Shown piece after piece: positions 33,466 through 43,350 of a DNA stretch of 64,000 nt. A model generated the notes under the pieces. It did no database searches, was not told the origin of the DNA, and saw only the letters and a list, made by a program, of their open reading frames with translations. How positions within the stretch are numbered: position 1 is the first letter of the stretch; every line of letters starts with the position of its first letter. Where the stretch lies: NCBI GenBank assembly GCA_029959085.1, contig JARWIR010000002.1, positions 63,418,154 to 63,482,153 on the forward strand. The letters run 5' to 3'. Source of the DNA: Nemophila menziesii. Its lineage: Eukaryota; Streptophyta; Magnoliopsida; Boraginales; Hydrophyllaceae. The position numbers and the translations under genes are program-made.

Positions 33466-36312
33466 TTGGGTTGCTTTATTCTTTTTCAGGTTTTCACAGT
33501 GTTTAATTCTTGGCCTCCCTTACCGGAGCCTGAGAGGAGCTTCAGAGCTTATAACAAACGAATTCGTGAGGAAAGAACCTTGAGGAGAGTTATGGCAGAA
33601 CAAGTTAATGATCCAGAGTTAGTTTACTTTGCACCAGGAGGACCTCCAGCATACATTCCACCTGGTGTACAATTACCAGTAGGAGAAGGTAATGGGCAGA
33701 ATAATCAACAGAACCGAGTTGAACAAGATCTACCTGGCCTTAATGTACCATTCCATGTTCAACCCATCGGTTACCGCCCTCCTGAGATTCCGAATATCAA
33801 ATTTAGTCCCGATCCGGGTATGCTCAGTCAATTTCAAAGTTTCGGACTCTATACTGGTACAGCTATTCAAGACCCGGTGAAAGCGATTCAGAAGTTTATG
33901 CAGATTTGTGATGCCTACATTACTCCAGGCATTACACGCGAGCAACTGTATTGTCATATGTTTTCGTTTTTCTTGACCGGAAGAGCTAGCGATTGGCTAG
34001 AAAGACAACCACATGGAACCATTCACTCTTGGAGAGAACTTCAAGCCGCATTCTTTAACCGATTTTATCCGAAGAGCATGAGACTTAAAGATCAAGCCGA
34101 GCTTGCAAGATTTTGCCAAGAAGATGGAGAAACAGTGGGAGAAGCATGGACAAGGTTTCAACAAAAATTAATTAGATGTCCACTCCATGGTTATACACCT
34201 GCTCTACAGCTTGCTATGTTCTATGAAGGTCTTGATGACAAGGGTAGAGAAAAGGTGGATAACATTGGAAAGGGTAATTTTGTGTCCATGAATCACAATG
34301 AAGCTTCCGAGGTGTTAGAAAACATTATGGAACAAGAAAGAAGTTGGCCTTCAACGGGAGCTTCTATTACAAAAACCCGAGGAACGCTTCGTTTGGATGC
34401 AGAAACTGCGAATTCAGCTCAAATATCCTCTTTAGAAAATCAAATCAAGGAGGTGAGAATCGCGATGGAGAAGAATTTAGCTGCTACAAAGGTAGTTCAA
34501 GAGGCACAAGGTTGTCAACAATGTGGATTTAACGATCATTCATGGGAAGAGTGCGAATCAAATCCGCAATCTGTTTACTTTATATCCAACCGATGGGGCA
34601 ACCGCAACCATCCGGGTATGCAGTATTCAAATCCACAAGGGGCCGCTAATCCTGGTCAATATCAATCGCGACCCCAGAACAACTCTTACCAACAGAGAGG
34701 TCGGTACCAAAACCAATATCAGAATCGACCTACTCCTCCACAACAACCTGCTCAAGACGCCTATACCGATACTTTAGATCAAAAAGCTTTACCCCAGTAT
34801 CCGCAAGAAGGGTCTATGGACAATACACAGATAGTACAAGCTCTAGACCGTTTGAACACGACTATAAACGCTCAAGAAGAAAAGGTCAGAGGACATGATG
34901 CCATACTTCAGATGCTAACTACTCAAGTGACACAGTTAAACAAAGTGTTAACAAGTGTTGCAGAACAAAAAGAAGTAAAGGCAATCGAAGAAGGTGAAGA
35001 TAAGGATGAGTTCGAAGCTTGCAAGGCTATATGTCTTGAGATTACAGAAAAAAAGGAGGAAGCGCCACATGCTGCCATTAGTGCCGTGGAAGTTCCCAGT
35101 ATTGAAGAAGAACCAACCGAGTCTAACCCCGAGGAATCTGATTGTTTAGAAGTTTGTCTGGAGAGCAATGAAGAGAGAGACGAGGTCATAGAGTTACTGA
35201 GAAAGGTACAAGAGGAGATTCGTTCGATGGTAGAATATGCAACGGAGTTAGCTAAGGAGAAAGAGGAAGAAGCCTCAAAGGAGGAAGCGAAAGATGAAGT
35301 GGCACCTGCTGTGCTAGAGGAGAAAGAAAAAGAGAAGGTGGAATCACCACCTAGTGTTCAATCAGTGCCATCAAATATTCCTGATACAAATCCTAAAGAT
35401 GACACTGTTCTCAAGACATTTGTAGATGCGTACCAACCTGAAAACATCAACGCCCAAATGCTTGAGATTGCGAAGAGAGGACTTACACCGCAACAAGTTT
35501 TTACGCAAGTTACTCCTGAAAAAGAGGCGAGTGTAGAGATCCCAAGAGAGAACCTGAGGGTTTCGAGAAGAAGTGAGAAAGAGCTACCTACTAAGCTTAA
35601 GGATCCGGGAAGTTTCAACCTTCCTATTCAATTACATGGTAGGCTCAAGGTGAAAGCCATGTACGATATGGGTTCTGGTGTAAATCTTATGCCTAAGTCC
35701 GTGTTCGAGAGGCTTGGGCTTCAAAAATCAGAGAAAACTCCAGTGAAGTTGCAGTTTGCTGACAACTCAGTTAAAAGGACATGGGGAACAGTGGAGGACG
35801 TCTTAGTCCGTGCAGGTAATATCGCCATCCCTACTGACTTTGTTATTCTTGAGTTTGATGCAGATAAGCAGGTTCCGATCATACTTGGACGGCCTTTCAT
35901 GGCCACAAGTCAAAGTGTGATCAACTTCCAAGATGGGACCATCACCCTTCATGCTAAAAATGTATCTGAGACCTTCTATGTCTTGGGTAAGAAACCAAGG
36001 AAGTTGGATCCCACCGTGCCTATCATCCACAGCCTTTCACATCACAAAGTCCCTCCTGAGGAGATCCACTTAAAGCCTGTGGATACTGAGCCAAACATTG
36101 AGTTTGGGGTTGGCCATGAAGTCCTATGGAAAGCCCACAAACGCGAGAATAGGCCACGAAGTTTCAAAGACTCGTGGATGGGACCATTCATTGTCACTAA
36201 GGTTGTTTCAGCCAAGGTGATAGAAATTCGCCCCAAAACTGGGGTCAAGCGCAGATTAGTTGACGTTCATAGCCTTACTCGTTGTTGGGGAGGCTATATT
36301 CGCAAATCTTGA
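33466..36312 (+). CDS. gag-protease polyprotein with integrase-like tail, element F
   Basis: This is a 948-residue ORF, uninterrupted. The first 42 residues have no counterpart function; the ATG at 33592 (MAEQVNDPELVYF) is the more likely start. Retrotrans_gag-like capsid region at about 166-251 (SDWLERQ to AMFYEGL); zinc knuckle CX2CX4HX4C at 350-363; Gln/Asn-rich then Glu/Lys-rich coiled-coil-like linker at 450-660; aspartic protease with the active-site variant DMGSG at 734 and ILGRPF near 806. The last 70 residues (WMGPF near 904, CWGGY near 940) resemble the GPY/F module at the integrase C-terminus. Reverse transcriptase, RNase H and the integrase catalytic core, expected between protease and tail, are absent. 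It could form particles and process itself, but not copy RNA. Same fusion in A, B and C. Confidence 0.85.
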   Translation: MGCFILFQVFTVFNSWPPLPEPERSFRAYNKRIREERTLRRVMAEQVNDPELVYFAPGGPPAYIPPGVQLPVGEGNGQNNQQNRVEQDLPGLNVPFHVQPIGYRPPEIPNIKFSPDPGMLSQFQSFGLYTGTAIQDPVKAIQKFMQICDAYITPGITREQLYCHMFSFFLTGRASDWLERQPHGTIHSWRELQAAFFNRFYPKSMRLKDQAELARFCQEDGETVGEAWTRFQQKLIRCPLHGYTPALQLAMFYEGLDDKGREKVDNIGKGNFVSMNHNEASEVLENIMEQERSWPSTGASITKTRGTLRLDAETANSAQISSLENQIKEVRIAMEKNLAATKVVQEAQGCQQCGFNDHSWEECESNPQSVYFISNRWGNRNHPGMQYSNPQGAANPGQYQSRPQNNSYQQRGRYQNQYQNRPTPPQQPAQDAYTDTLDQKALPQYPQEGSMDNTQIVQALDRLNTTINAQEEKVRGHDAILQMLTTQVTQLNKVLTSVAEQKEVKAIEEGEDKDEFEACKAICLEITEKKEEAPHAAISAVEVPSIEEEPTESNPEESDCLEVCLESNEERDEVIELLRKVQEEIRSMVEYATELAKEKEEEASKEEAKDEVAPAVLEEKEKEKVESPPSVQSVPSNIPDTNPKDDTVLKTFVDAYQPENINAQMLEIAKRGLTPQQVFTQVTPEKEASVEIPRENLRVSRRSEKELPTKLKDPGSFNLPIQLHGRLKVKAMYDMGSGVNLMPKSVFERLGLQKSEKTPVKLQFADNSVKRTWGTVEDVLVRAGNIAIPTDFVILEFDADKQVPIILGRPFMATSQSVINFQDGTITLHAKNVSETFYVLGKKPRKLDPTVPIIHSLSHHKVPPEEIHLKPVDTEPNIEFGVGHEVLWKAHKRENRPRSFKDSWMGPFIVTKVVSAKVIEIRPKTGVKRRLVDVHSLTRCWGGYIRKS

Positions 36313-36322
36313 CAGAGGTAAC

Positions 36323-36343
36323 ACGTCTAACTTTGAAAGACGT
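36323..36343 (+). other. Conserved small inverted repeat after the gag-protease stop
   Basis: ACGTCT and AGACGT flank a nine-base loop, ten bases after the stop codon. Counterparts follow the stop in A (near 1217), B (near 10985, minus) and C (near 29310, minus; one arm imperfect). Confidence 0.45.
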
Positions 36344-36509
36344 TAAACAAAAGTGATGTTCAGGAGACAACCCGAAGTTTTTTTTATGTTTTCATGTCTT
36401 TTACATTCTTAGTTTAAGTTTATTTTAGTTGTTTTTAGTTGATAATGCATATTTGAGAAAGGTATTAGTGTTTTTGGTGTGTAGGAATCGGAGAAATCAA
36501 GTTAGGGAA

Positions 36510-36930
36510 CGCGAGGAAAATTTTTGGAGCGCAAGAAAGCACCCCGCGGACTACCCCCACGGACTACCCCATGGTCCGTGCCCTGGTCCGCGTGGTCAAA
36601 AACCGTACCACGGGTTGCTACCGCGGGTTTGATCCAGAAACAAGAAAAAATTCCACGGACTACCCCACGGTGCACCGCGCCATGGTCCGCGCCCCAAAAA
36701 CCCGTACCACGGGGTGAGTACCACGGGTATTTTGATGGAGTTAACAACAGAAGCCGCGGTGTACCCTCCGGTACACCGGTCCCTAGTCCACGCCCCAAAA
36801 ACCCGTACCACGGGGTCCTACCACGGGTTTAGGTCAGAAAGCAAAAAATTTCGAGCATCAGATGTCGCGGACTACCCTGCGGTGCACCCCATGGTCCGCA
36901 GGGGTAGTCCGCAGCGCCACCAGAGGAGAG
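36510..36930 (+). repeat. GC-rich spacer of element F
   Basis: This is dense in words such as CCACGGACTACCCC, CATGGTCCGCG and CCGTACCACGGG, each occurring several times in both orientations between 36540 and 36900. It lies between gag-protease and the ORF2 leader. A 213-residue open frame runs through it, but its composition is that of the repeats. Confidence 0.65.
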
Positions 36931-37347
36931 AGAAAGTTACGGGATTGAGTTATAAAGGAGGTACTAAAGCTATTATTCCGAATTTATTAAACCTTAACCC
37001 TCTCTTTCTTCTCCACAACTCTCCTAACTCTATTAAAGCTCATCAAAACCTTCACCAATCACCAAAACACTACCCAATCATCAAGGAAAACACATCAAAC
37101 CTTCTCTCCACATTATTACAAGAGAGAATCAAGCTACCAATCATCACCAAATTCATTCAAATTGAAGAATCAAAGAGCCAAATTTCACAAATTCATCACA
37201 CAATTTCTAAAATCCAAGCCTACCCATTACAAATCATCCTCACCCACATAGAGATTCATCACCAATTCACCCATCCTAGGCCAAATCAAGCTTGTTCATC
37301 CATTAATTCAAGGGTTGCTAAAGCTTTGAGTTGGGCGTTAATTGAAG
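36931..37347 (+). other. CT-rich leader of ORF2, element F
   Basis: This is a pyrimidine- and adenine-rich stretch (CTCTCTTTCTTCTCCACAAC near 37000 onward) with many CATCA and CAATC words, like a plant 5' untranslated region. It precedes the ORF2 ATG at 37348. Similar leaders occur in A, B, C and E. Confidence 0.55.
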
Positions 37348-38527
37348 ATGACTAATAGAACAACAATCTTAACTAGCAAGAGGGAGGTGAAGAGTAACAA
37401 GGGATTGGATTTAAACAAGAAGAAATCAATTGACAAAGGTGCTAGTTCTAAATCAAAGGGTAAAGATAAATTGAAGAGTGGGAAACCTTCGTATGATAGT
37501 AATGGTAAAAAGCTTTATTATTATGCAAAGGAGAGAACACTACCTCAACAAGATCTTATACCTATAGAGAAAGTGGATACTTCAAAGGCCTTGAAGATTT
37601 CTGCGGAGAAACAGTTAAAAGAACTACCTTTTGCCTATGAGAAAGTATTCAAGGAGGAAATTAGAGATGGAGAATACAAGAGATTCTTTGAGCTTGGTGA
37701 AAAGTTGGGTTGGTCTACGTTCATGGTAAGCCGTTCTGAATTATGTCCTGAATTAGTTTTGGAGTTCTAGCCGAGATAGTGATGGTGTTCCGATTAGAGG
37801 AAAGATAGTTCCTTTCACAGTTGAGGAGATTAGGAACCACTTCAAGTTTAAGAAATTAAAAGGTTTTTGCAAATTTGAAGAAGAAGTTGCTAAACGAAAA
37901 ATCTTTGATGAGGAATTACTTTTTGAGCATGTATTAGATAAAGAGAAAGTGCAATCACATAAAGGAGAATTGAAGGCACCTTGGCCTTACAAATATCTTC
38001 AAGCAGATGCTAGAATTTGGCACAATTTCCTTATCCCTAATGTCTTTGGAAACACACGAACTTTGGAGGTGACCATGAAGAACGCGCTACTGTTGGACTG
38101 TATTTTGAGAAGAGAAGAAGTTGATGTGGCACAGTTGATCTATGAGGAGGTGATACGATTCTCGGTCTCTCCTAAATCGGTTTATAATGTTAAATTTCCA
38201 ACTATGATCACGTGTCTTGTGCGAAAAGCGAATGTAGTATTGGGTGAAGAAGAGAAACTCGAGTTTAAAGCAAGTTATATTGATAATGCGTGGATCAAGG
38301 AAAGCCTTCGAAGAGCGGGTTGTACTCAAGTCTCGAAGAAAGGAAAGAAGCAATCTTGGTAAGGGAAGATGGAGGAGCGTTTAACAAAATTTGAAGCAGC
38401 TCAAACTTCCTTAGTCAATGATGTGGCACAAATCAACGCTAATCAAGTGCACATCATGAAACTCCTTGAGCAATTAACGAAAGGTCCAGCAATTCCAACC
38501 TTGGATATCAATGATGCGAGGCAATAG
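37348..38527 (+). pseudogene. ORF2 of element F (Transposase_32-like), frameshifted
   Basis: The ATG at 37348 follows the CT-rich leader. The first frame runs to 37770, where the conserved FYLGLFSRDSEG coding stretch has lost 14 bases relative to B and D and a stop follows. The next part (37772-38362, another frame) carries RGKIVPFTVEEIRNHFKF, PWPYKYLQADARIWHNF and KFPTMITCLVRKAN. A TAA at 38360-38362 precedes the C-terminal coiled-coil-like part, which ends at TAG 38525-38527. The order (basic N-terminus, core with a conserved VRGK-V-F-I-F pattern, coiled coil) fits the plant 'putative transposon protein' family by eye. Its role is unknown; the position equals that of env-like ORFs in Athila elements. 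Confidence 0.7.
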
Positions 38528-39491
38528 CCTCGAGAGTATGTTCTCTTTCTTCCTTACCATTTCTGTAAATATGCCTATCTGCTAATTTTAATTTCTGTTT
38601 TTCGAGTCTTTTTCGAGTCGTGGGGACACGGCTCATTTTTGAGTTGGGGGTGTGGGGATTCGTTGTCTCTCATCTCCATTTTTCTGTTTTTGGGTGAAAT
38701 TAAAATTTTTGATACATGGGAATTAGATGTAGGGTGTGTTTAATAGCTTGAAAGCATAAGCTCAGTAGATTAATGATTGTAAGTGATATGTTTATGAGCT
38801 ATGTATTTGTATGCTTTGAGTATTTGCAGGAAAACACACATTGATAGTAAAGAAAAGATTAGTAAGCAATGCGATAGAAAGTATGTTCGATCTCAGGGAA
38901 CCTTGAGAAGTGTGTAGGCCGTGAGATCCAGGCTAGTTGAAAAACCATTTGATGAAAGTGCTAAAGGTAAGAAATTTTTGAAATTACATAGTGTAGAAAG
39001 TGATCAAGGCGGTTCTTTCATATTTTTAAGCCTTTGAAGCCTTTTTATACCTTCTCACCTTGTGATTTTTGAGTTTAAAAGTTATATCCTTCTTAGCCCC
39101 TTCTAGCCTTTCTAAAGCCTTTTTATTGAAACACGTTATAAGCCATATCCTTTAGATTTTAGGACTTTTCCATATGACCCGCACTCGAATCGCGATGCTT
39201 AGACAGTTGTTTTAGAGCTTGAGTTTGGGGTGGTGGGTCCACCATTATGGGAATTATTATGTTGGGATTTTTTAGCTTATTATTGTGCTTTGTTATTTAT
39301 ATTGATGATGATTCACAGAATTGTATTGTAACCCTTTGCCGGGGTAATAGTGAATGAAAAAGAAGCTTCGAGCTAATATTGCCAACAAGGGCATTAAAAG
39401 AAAAAATATATATATGAGAAAATTAGCGTGATATCTCAACATTAAAAGAGAGTCATAGCTATAGAAAAGAGAATTGATTTGAAAAGAAAAG

Positions 39492-39556
<65 letters not shown>

Positions 39557-40170
39557 GGACCGGCAAAGTGGATTTTTATGTGAACATCTTAAGCTTTAAA
39601 TTAGGTTATTGGGGATGCTAAATTGTGCATCAAGGAATTCATTGGGTTGAGTGAGAAACGTTTTATGAGAGTAACTCAAGCTCTAGGGCGATTCGTTGAT
39701 GGCTAGTGAGGAGAGAGCCAAAAGCTCACTCCAAATTATCCAAATATACTATCATACCCGTCCCTAAGCCTACATTACAACCTTAAAGACCTTTTGATTC
39801 TTTGCTATGTAATTGAGAAGTGATTGAGCCATTAGAGAGTAGTTAAGTGGATCCTTGGATACTAGTGAGGTTTGATGAACAATCTATAGCTCTCTTGGGG
39901 AACTGAGTAAAGTCCCAATCCTTCTTACATTGCGAAACTAATCTGATCTTGAAATCAAGCCGTGTTGACTGTGGATATGAGAAGTGTACAGGTATGTAGT
40001 TTATAGATATTATTACATGAAATTTTCTGAGTTATGTGCTTTAGGTTTATTCTATATATTCTGCTATGCTTTTTCCCTTGTGTTGAAAATTTTATAAGTG
40101 TGTATTTCTAGACTTCCTTATGTTTTTACTTTTATTGTATCGGGACGATACAACTTTGAGTTGGGGGTCT
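38528..40170 (+). other. Conserved 3' noncoding region and polypurine tract, element F
   Basis: This stretch of 1.6 kb is without an ORF but aligned with A, B, C and D throughout. Blocks include GAGTCGTGGGGACACGGCTC (near 38614), GCACTCGAATCGCGATGC (near 39181), GGTGGGTCCACCATTATGGG (near 39231) and CCCTTTGCCGGGGTAA (near 39332). The tract GAGTTGGGGGTCT (40158-40170) abuts the LTR. Such conservation without coding suggests RNA-level function. Confidence 0.75.
39494..39554. repeat. (AT)n microsatellite
   Basis: About 30 AT units lie in the noncoding region of F. The same site in A and D has only short AT runs. Confidence 0.95.
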
Positions 40171-41698
40171 TGATGTCTACTCATTTGTGATAGATTTATG
40201 TTAAAATGAGACATCATTTTTAGTGTTTTAGAAGTCAATAATGCCGATTTTCTTGAGTTTTAGTGCACTTTCCTATTTTGTGTCTTGATTTGTAGAATTA
40301 TTGTTTTTAGAGCATATTGGGTTTAATTGTTTATTTAGTGTGTAGCTTTAAAGATAATTATGGAGATTAATTAGAGTCCAAGTCAAAGACAACAACTTAT
40401 GGAAAGAGATTTACATGGTAATTGGAGATAAGGAAAGAATTGCTAAAAAGATGGGAAAGGAAAAACTGCCTAAATCTGGGATTCTGCAAAGATAGGCGTT
40501 TTTACCTAATAAAGAGACCGATTTTGGTGAATTACTCCTAAAGGGCCTAGATAATTCTGTTGCGATTCTTTTGGTATCTTGTGGAGCAAAATCAGACCAA
40601 TAACAAAGAAGTTATGACCAAAACAACGCAGCAGTGTTTATCTTTATTTCCATACGAATTTGAGTTGGGCTAGAAGTCCATTACCTTAACTATTCCTCAA
40701 GAAAACGAATTAGGTCTTCTAAACACCTATAAATACACCCTTATATCACTTGTAAATCATCCTTGCCTCATAGTAATTAGTTCTTAAGGTTTTATTCTTC
40801 CAGTTTATTGTAGAGAGCAAGATGATGTCTTTTATTATTTCTTTTAGTTTATTTCCATCAGGTATGAACTAAACTTCCCATAGCTTGGGTTTTGCATATG
40901 TATAATCTATGAATTCTAATTCTTCTATCTAAGTTTCTTTGAGAATTATATGTTTTAATCTGATATTAGCTTCTTACTTTATATTTGCTTATGTGTTTTG
41001 ATTTAATGTCTTTCCTAGAACTGATCACTTTAGGATTGTTTTAAGAGTAGTTAGATGGTCTCCTTGACAGGGTGTTTAACTATTGAACCACCACATAATG
41101 TCTAGTGTCGATAGCAGTTCTGACAAAACATACTTCTAAATAGATAGTCATTAAGGTTTGTTTTAACCACAGTATCACCAAGATTTGCAGTATTTGCTTA
41201 GGGCCTTAGTGGCGTTTGATAACCCTATTTTAAATCACTTCTTGGTTGTGACGTAGCCCCCTTAGTCGCTCTCAAGGTCTAAGGTAGTGGAATTTAGAAT
41301 CCTGACTAAGTATTACCAAGAGCTAATATTCTCCCTTATGAACTAGATCTATAGATAGAATTAGAAGGATTAGTGCATACTAGCAAAACCTAAGCTATAC
41401 TTCTCATCTCATATTCTTAATCTTTTACTTTATTGTCTTTATTTTCCCAGTTTTAATTAGTTTTAATTCATAAATTCGAAAACCAAATATTTAATTTTCT
41501 GTTTTCTAATTATTTACTTTTACTCGTTATCTGTTCCTACGCGATTAACACACTTAAGTCCCTGAGAACGAACTTTACTTATCATTAAAACTTGCATACG
41601 TCCTGTAATACTTGCAGTACTGTGCCTGTCTAGGGTGAGAGTGCATAGTTTTCCATACTTAAATTGATCTTATTTTTATCACACCCTAGGCGACACCA
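40171..41698 (+). mobile_element. 3' LTR of element F
   Basis: It is the same length as the 5' LTR, with about 14 substitutions and no indels seen by eye. It ends GGCGACACCA, followed by the target duplication CTCAT (41699-41703). Confidence 0.95.
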
Positions 41699-41703
41699 CT
41701 CAT

Positions 41704-43350
41704 CCTTTCTCATATTTTTAGCATTTTAGTTAAACATTTAAATTATTTGAAATTTTCATCCGTTATAAAAAACAAAAAAATATTATTTATTTTATTGTCA
41801 TTTATCTAGCAACTCTACATTATATTACTTCCATAACACATTTATTTCAACGTCGATAGTCCTTGTGGAGATGATAAGCCCTCGTACTTATCTATATTAC
41901 TTGTCAATGACCTTTACACTTGCAGGAAGTCATTCTCCCTTGGTGTCGATTTTATATCACGCCTTGGGAGTTTACAAATTCCTACATTGACATACCTCAC
42001 AAGTACACAAAAATACTAAAACCTATGTTGGCATATCAAGGTATTACCTACAAGACTAATTTTTAACCGGAACGCGTACGACAATACTTTAAAAGACTAT
42101 AATTAGTGCTAGCACATCAAGAAGTTAGTAGAAATACCGACTACAAGCGTCAATACACTCGCATAAGTAACCTGAAGGACCGATTTTAGTTGACATGTTA
42201 CTAAAGTAGACTAACACTTATGTTGGCATATGAAATACTGATTCTTTGTCGACATGCTTACATCCTACCAAAAACACCATCATCAATGTTGGCATATCAT
42301 GAAACTGTGTGAAAGGACAATTTTTAATCGGCACGATCACAAAATACCAACATCAGTGTTTGTATATCAAGACAAATCCTCAAAGATTGGCCTCATACGT
42401 TGTAATGCTCTTCGAAATTATCAGGAACATGATAATAAACATGATCATAACCTAGTCAATAGACCAACCTCGTGCATCAGTGTACTCTCCAAAATATTTT
42501 GAAAGACTGACTTTTGATTGGAACGATTATAAGAGACCCGCATCAGTGTTGGAATCATGACAATATACCTAAAAGACCGATTTCAAGCGTAGGCGTGCTC
42601 CCTGAGATTTTCAGATTGATCGATTTTTAATAAGTACGATTATAAGAGACCAACATCAGTGTTGGCATGTCAAAAAAAATCTTTGAAAGACCGACATTAG
42701 ACATTAGCATGCTCGCAGAGATGATAAGGAAGACCGGTGTTATATCACCATGATCATAGCCTGCCCAAAAGACCGACTATATACTTGACAGCAAGCAATC
42801 AAGGATCAAATTACGTATCAGAAAAAGAAGTAAATAAATTTCTTTTGATCATATTTGAAACAAAAATATCGATCGCAAAAAATAAAAGGGGTATGTATAA
42901 GCCAAATTGAGGAAAGTACGAGATCAAAGGTAAGACAACGAGGCCGAGGATAGTCATCTCGAACGAGGATAAATATCTACAGCCAAAGGCAGATAATTTA
43001 TATGCATAGACAGATAAGGAGGACAGAGGATATGGTTACCTACTTGGTCGACATCCGAAGATAAAACCTCGTCATGTAAGCGAGCAAGACTTCAGCTCCG
43101 TCCCCACAAAAACTTAACATGCACACTCATAATAACCTGATATGCACAACCACAACATACTCATTCGTGTCGAAGAACATCTATAAATACCCCCTTTCAC
43201 ATCTCAAAATGGGTAGCGTTTACACACCATAAACCTTTTATCTATCTATTTTTATTACTATAATATGGTCGTTAACTATCAGGTCATAAGAATACCCTCG
43301 TTCATAATACTATTTTGGGTGTCGGAGTGCCACCGAGAGCAAAAATCTTT
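41704..43350 (+). other. LTR-like sequence, unassigned gypsy element
   Basis: 41860-41960 resembles the end region of a gypsy LTR (CCTTGTGGAGATGATAAG, then TTACACTTGCAG). 42000-42760 holds degenerate repeats. CTATAAATACCCCC near 43180 is a TATA box, and GGTGTCGGAGTGCC near 43319 resembles words common in Tat/Ogre-type LTRs. The edges were not found and no internal ORF can be assigned. Confidence 0.4.
42000..42760. repeat. Degenerate tandem repeats with a CCAACATCAGTGTTGG core
   Basis: The word TGTTGGCATATC or a variant recurs near 42025, 42220, 42290, 42352, 42550 and 42660. GAAAGACCGATTTTTAATCGG-like words lie between. Unit length is irregular, roughly 70 to 190 bp. The core is near-palindromic. 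Confidence 0.55.

Larger units (their letters stand above)
31805..41698 (+). mobile_element. Element F: complete Athila-like TR-GAG element
   Basis: The element is 9894 bp and has two 1528-bp LTRs, a perfect 5-bp target duplication CTCAT (31800-31804 and 41699-41703), a primer site, an open gag-protease ORF and a polypurine tract. About 14 substitutions separate the LTRs by eye, near 0.9 percent, so insertion is recent. No reverse transcriptase, RNase H or integrase core is present. ORF2 is frameshifted. It is the reference copy for the family in this window; movement would need enzymes from another element. Confidence 0.95.

Noticed and set aside
36714..37355. 213-residue open frame in element F upstream of ORF2
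   Set aside because: It runs through the GC-rich repeats and CT-rich leader, has no conserved counterpart in A, B or C, and overlaps the ORF2 start.
41704..41960. Continuation of the 5' LTR of C beyond F
   Set aside because: The sequence resembles an LTR end in plus orientation, opposite to C, and does not match the LTR at 24917-26463.
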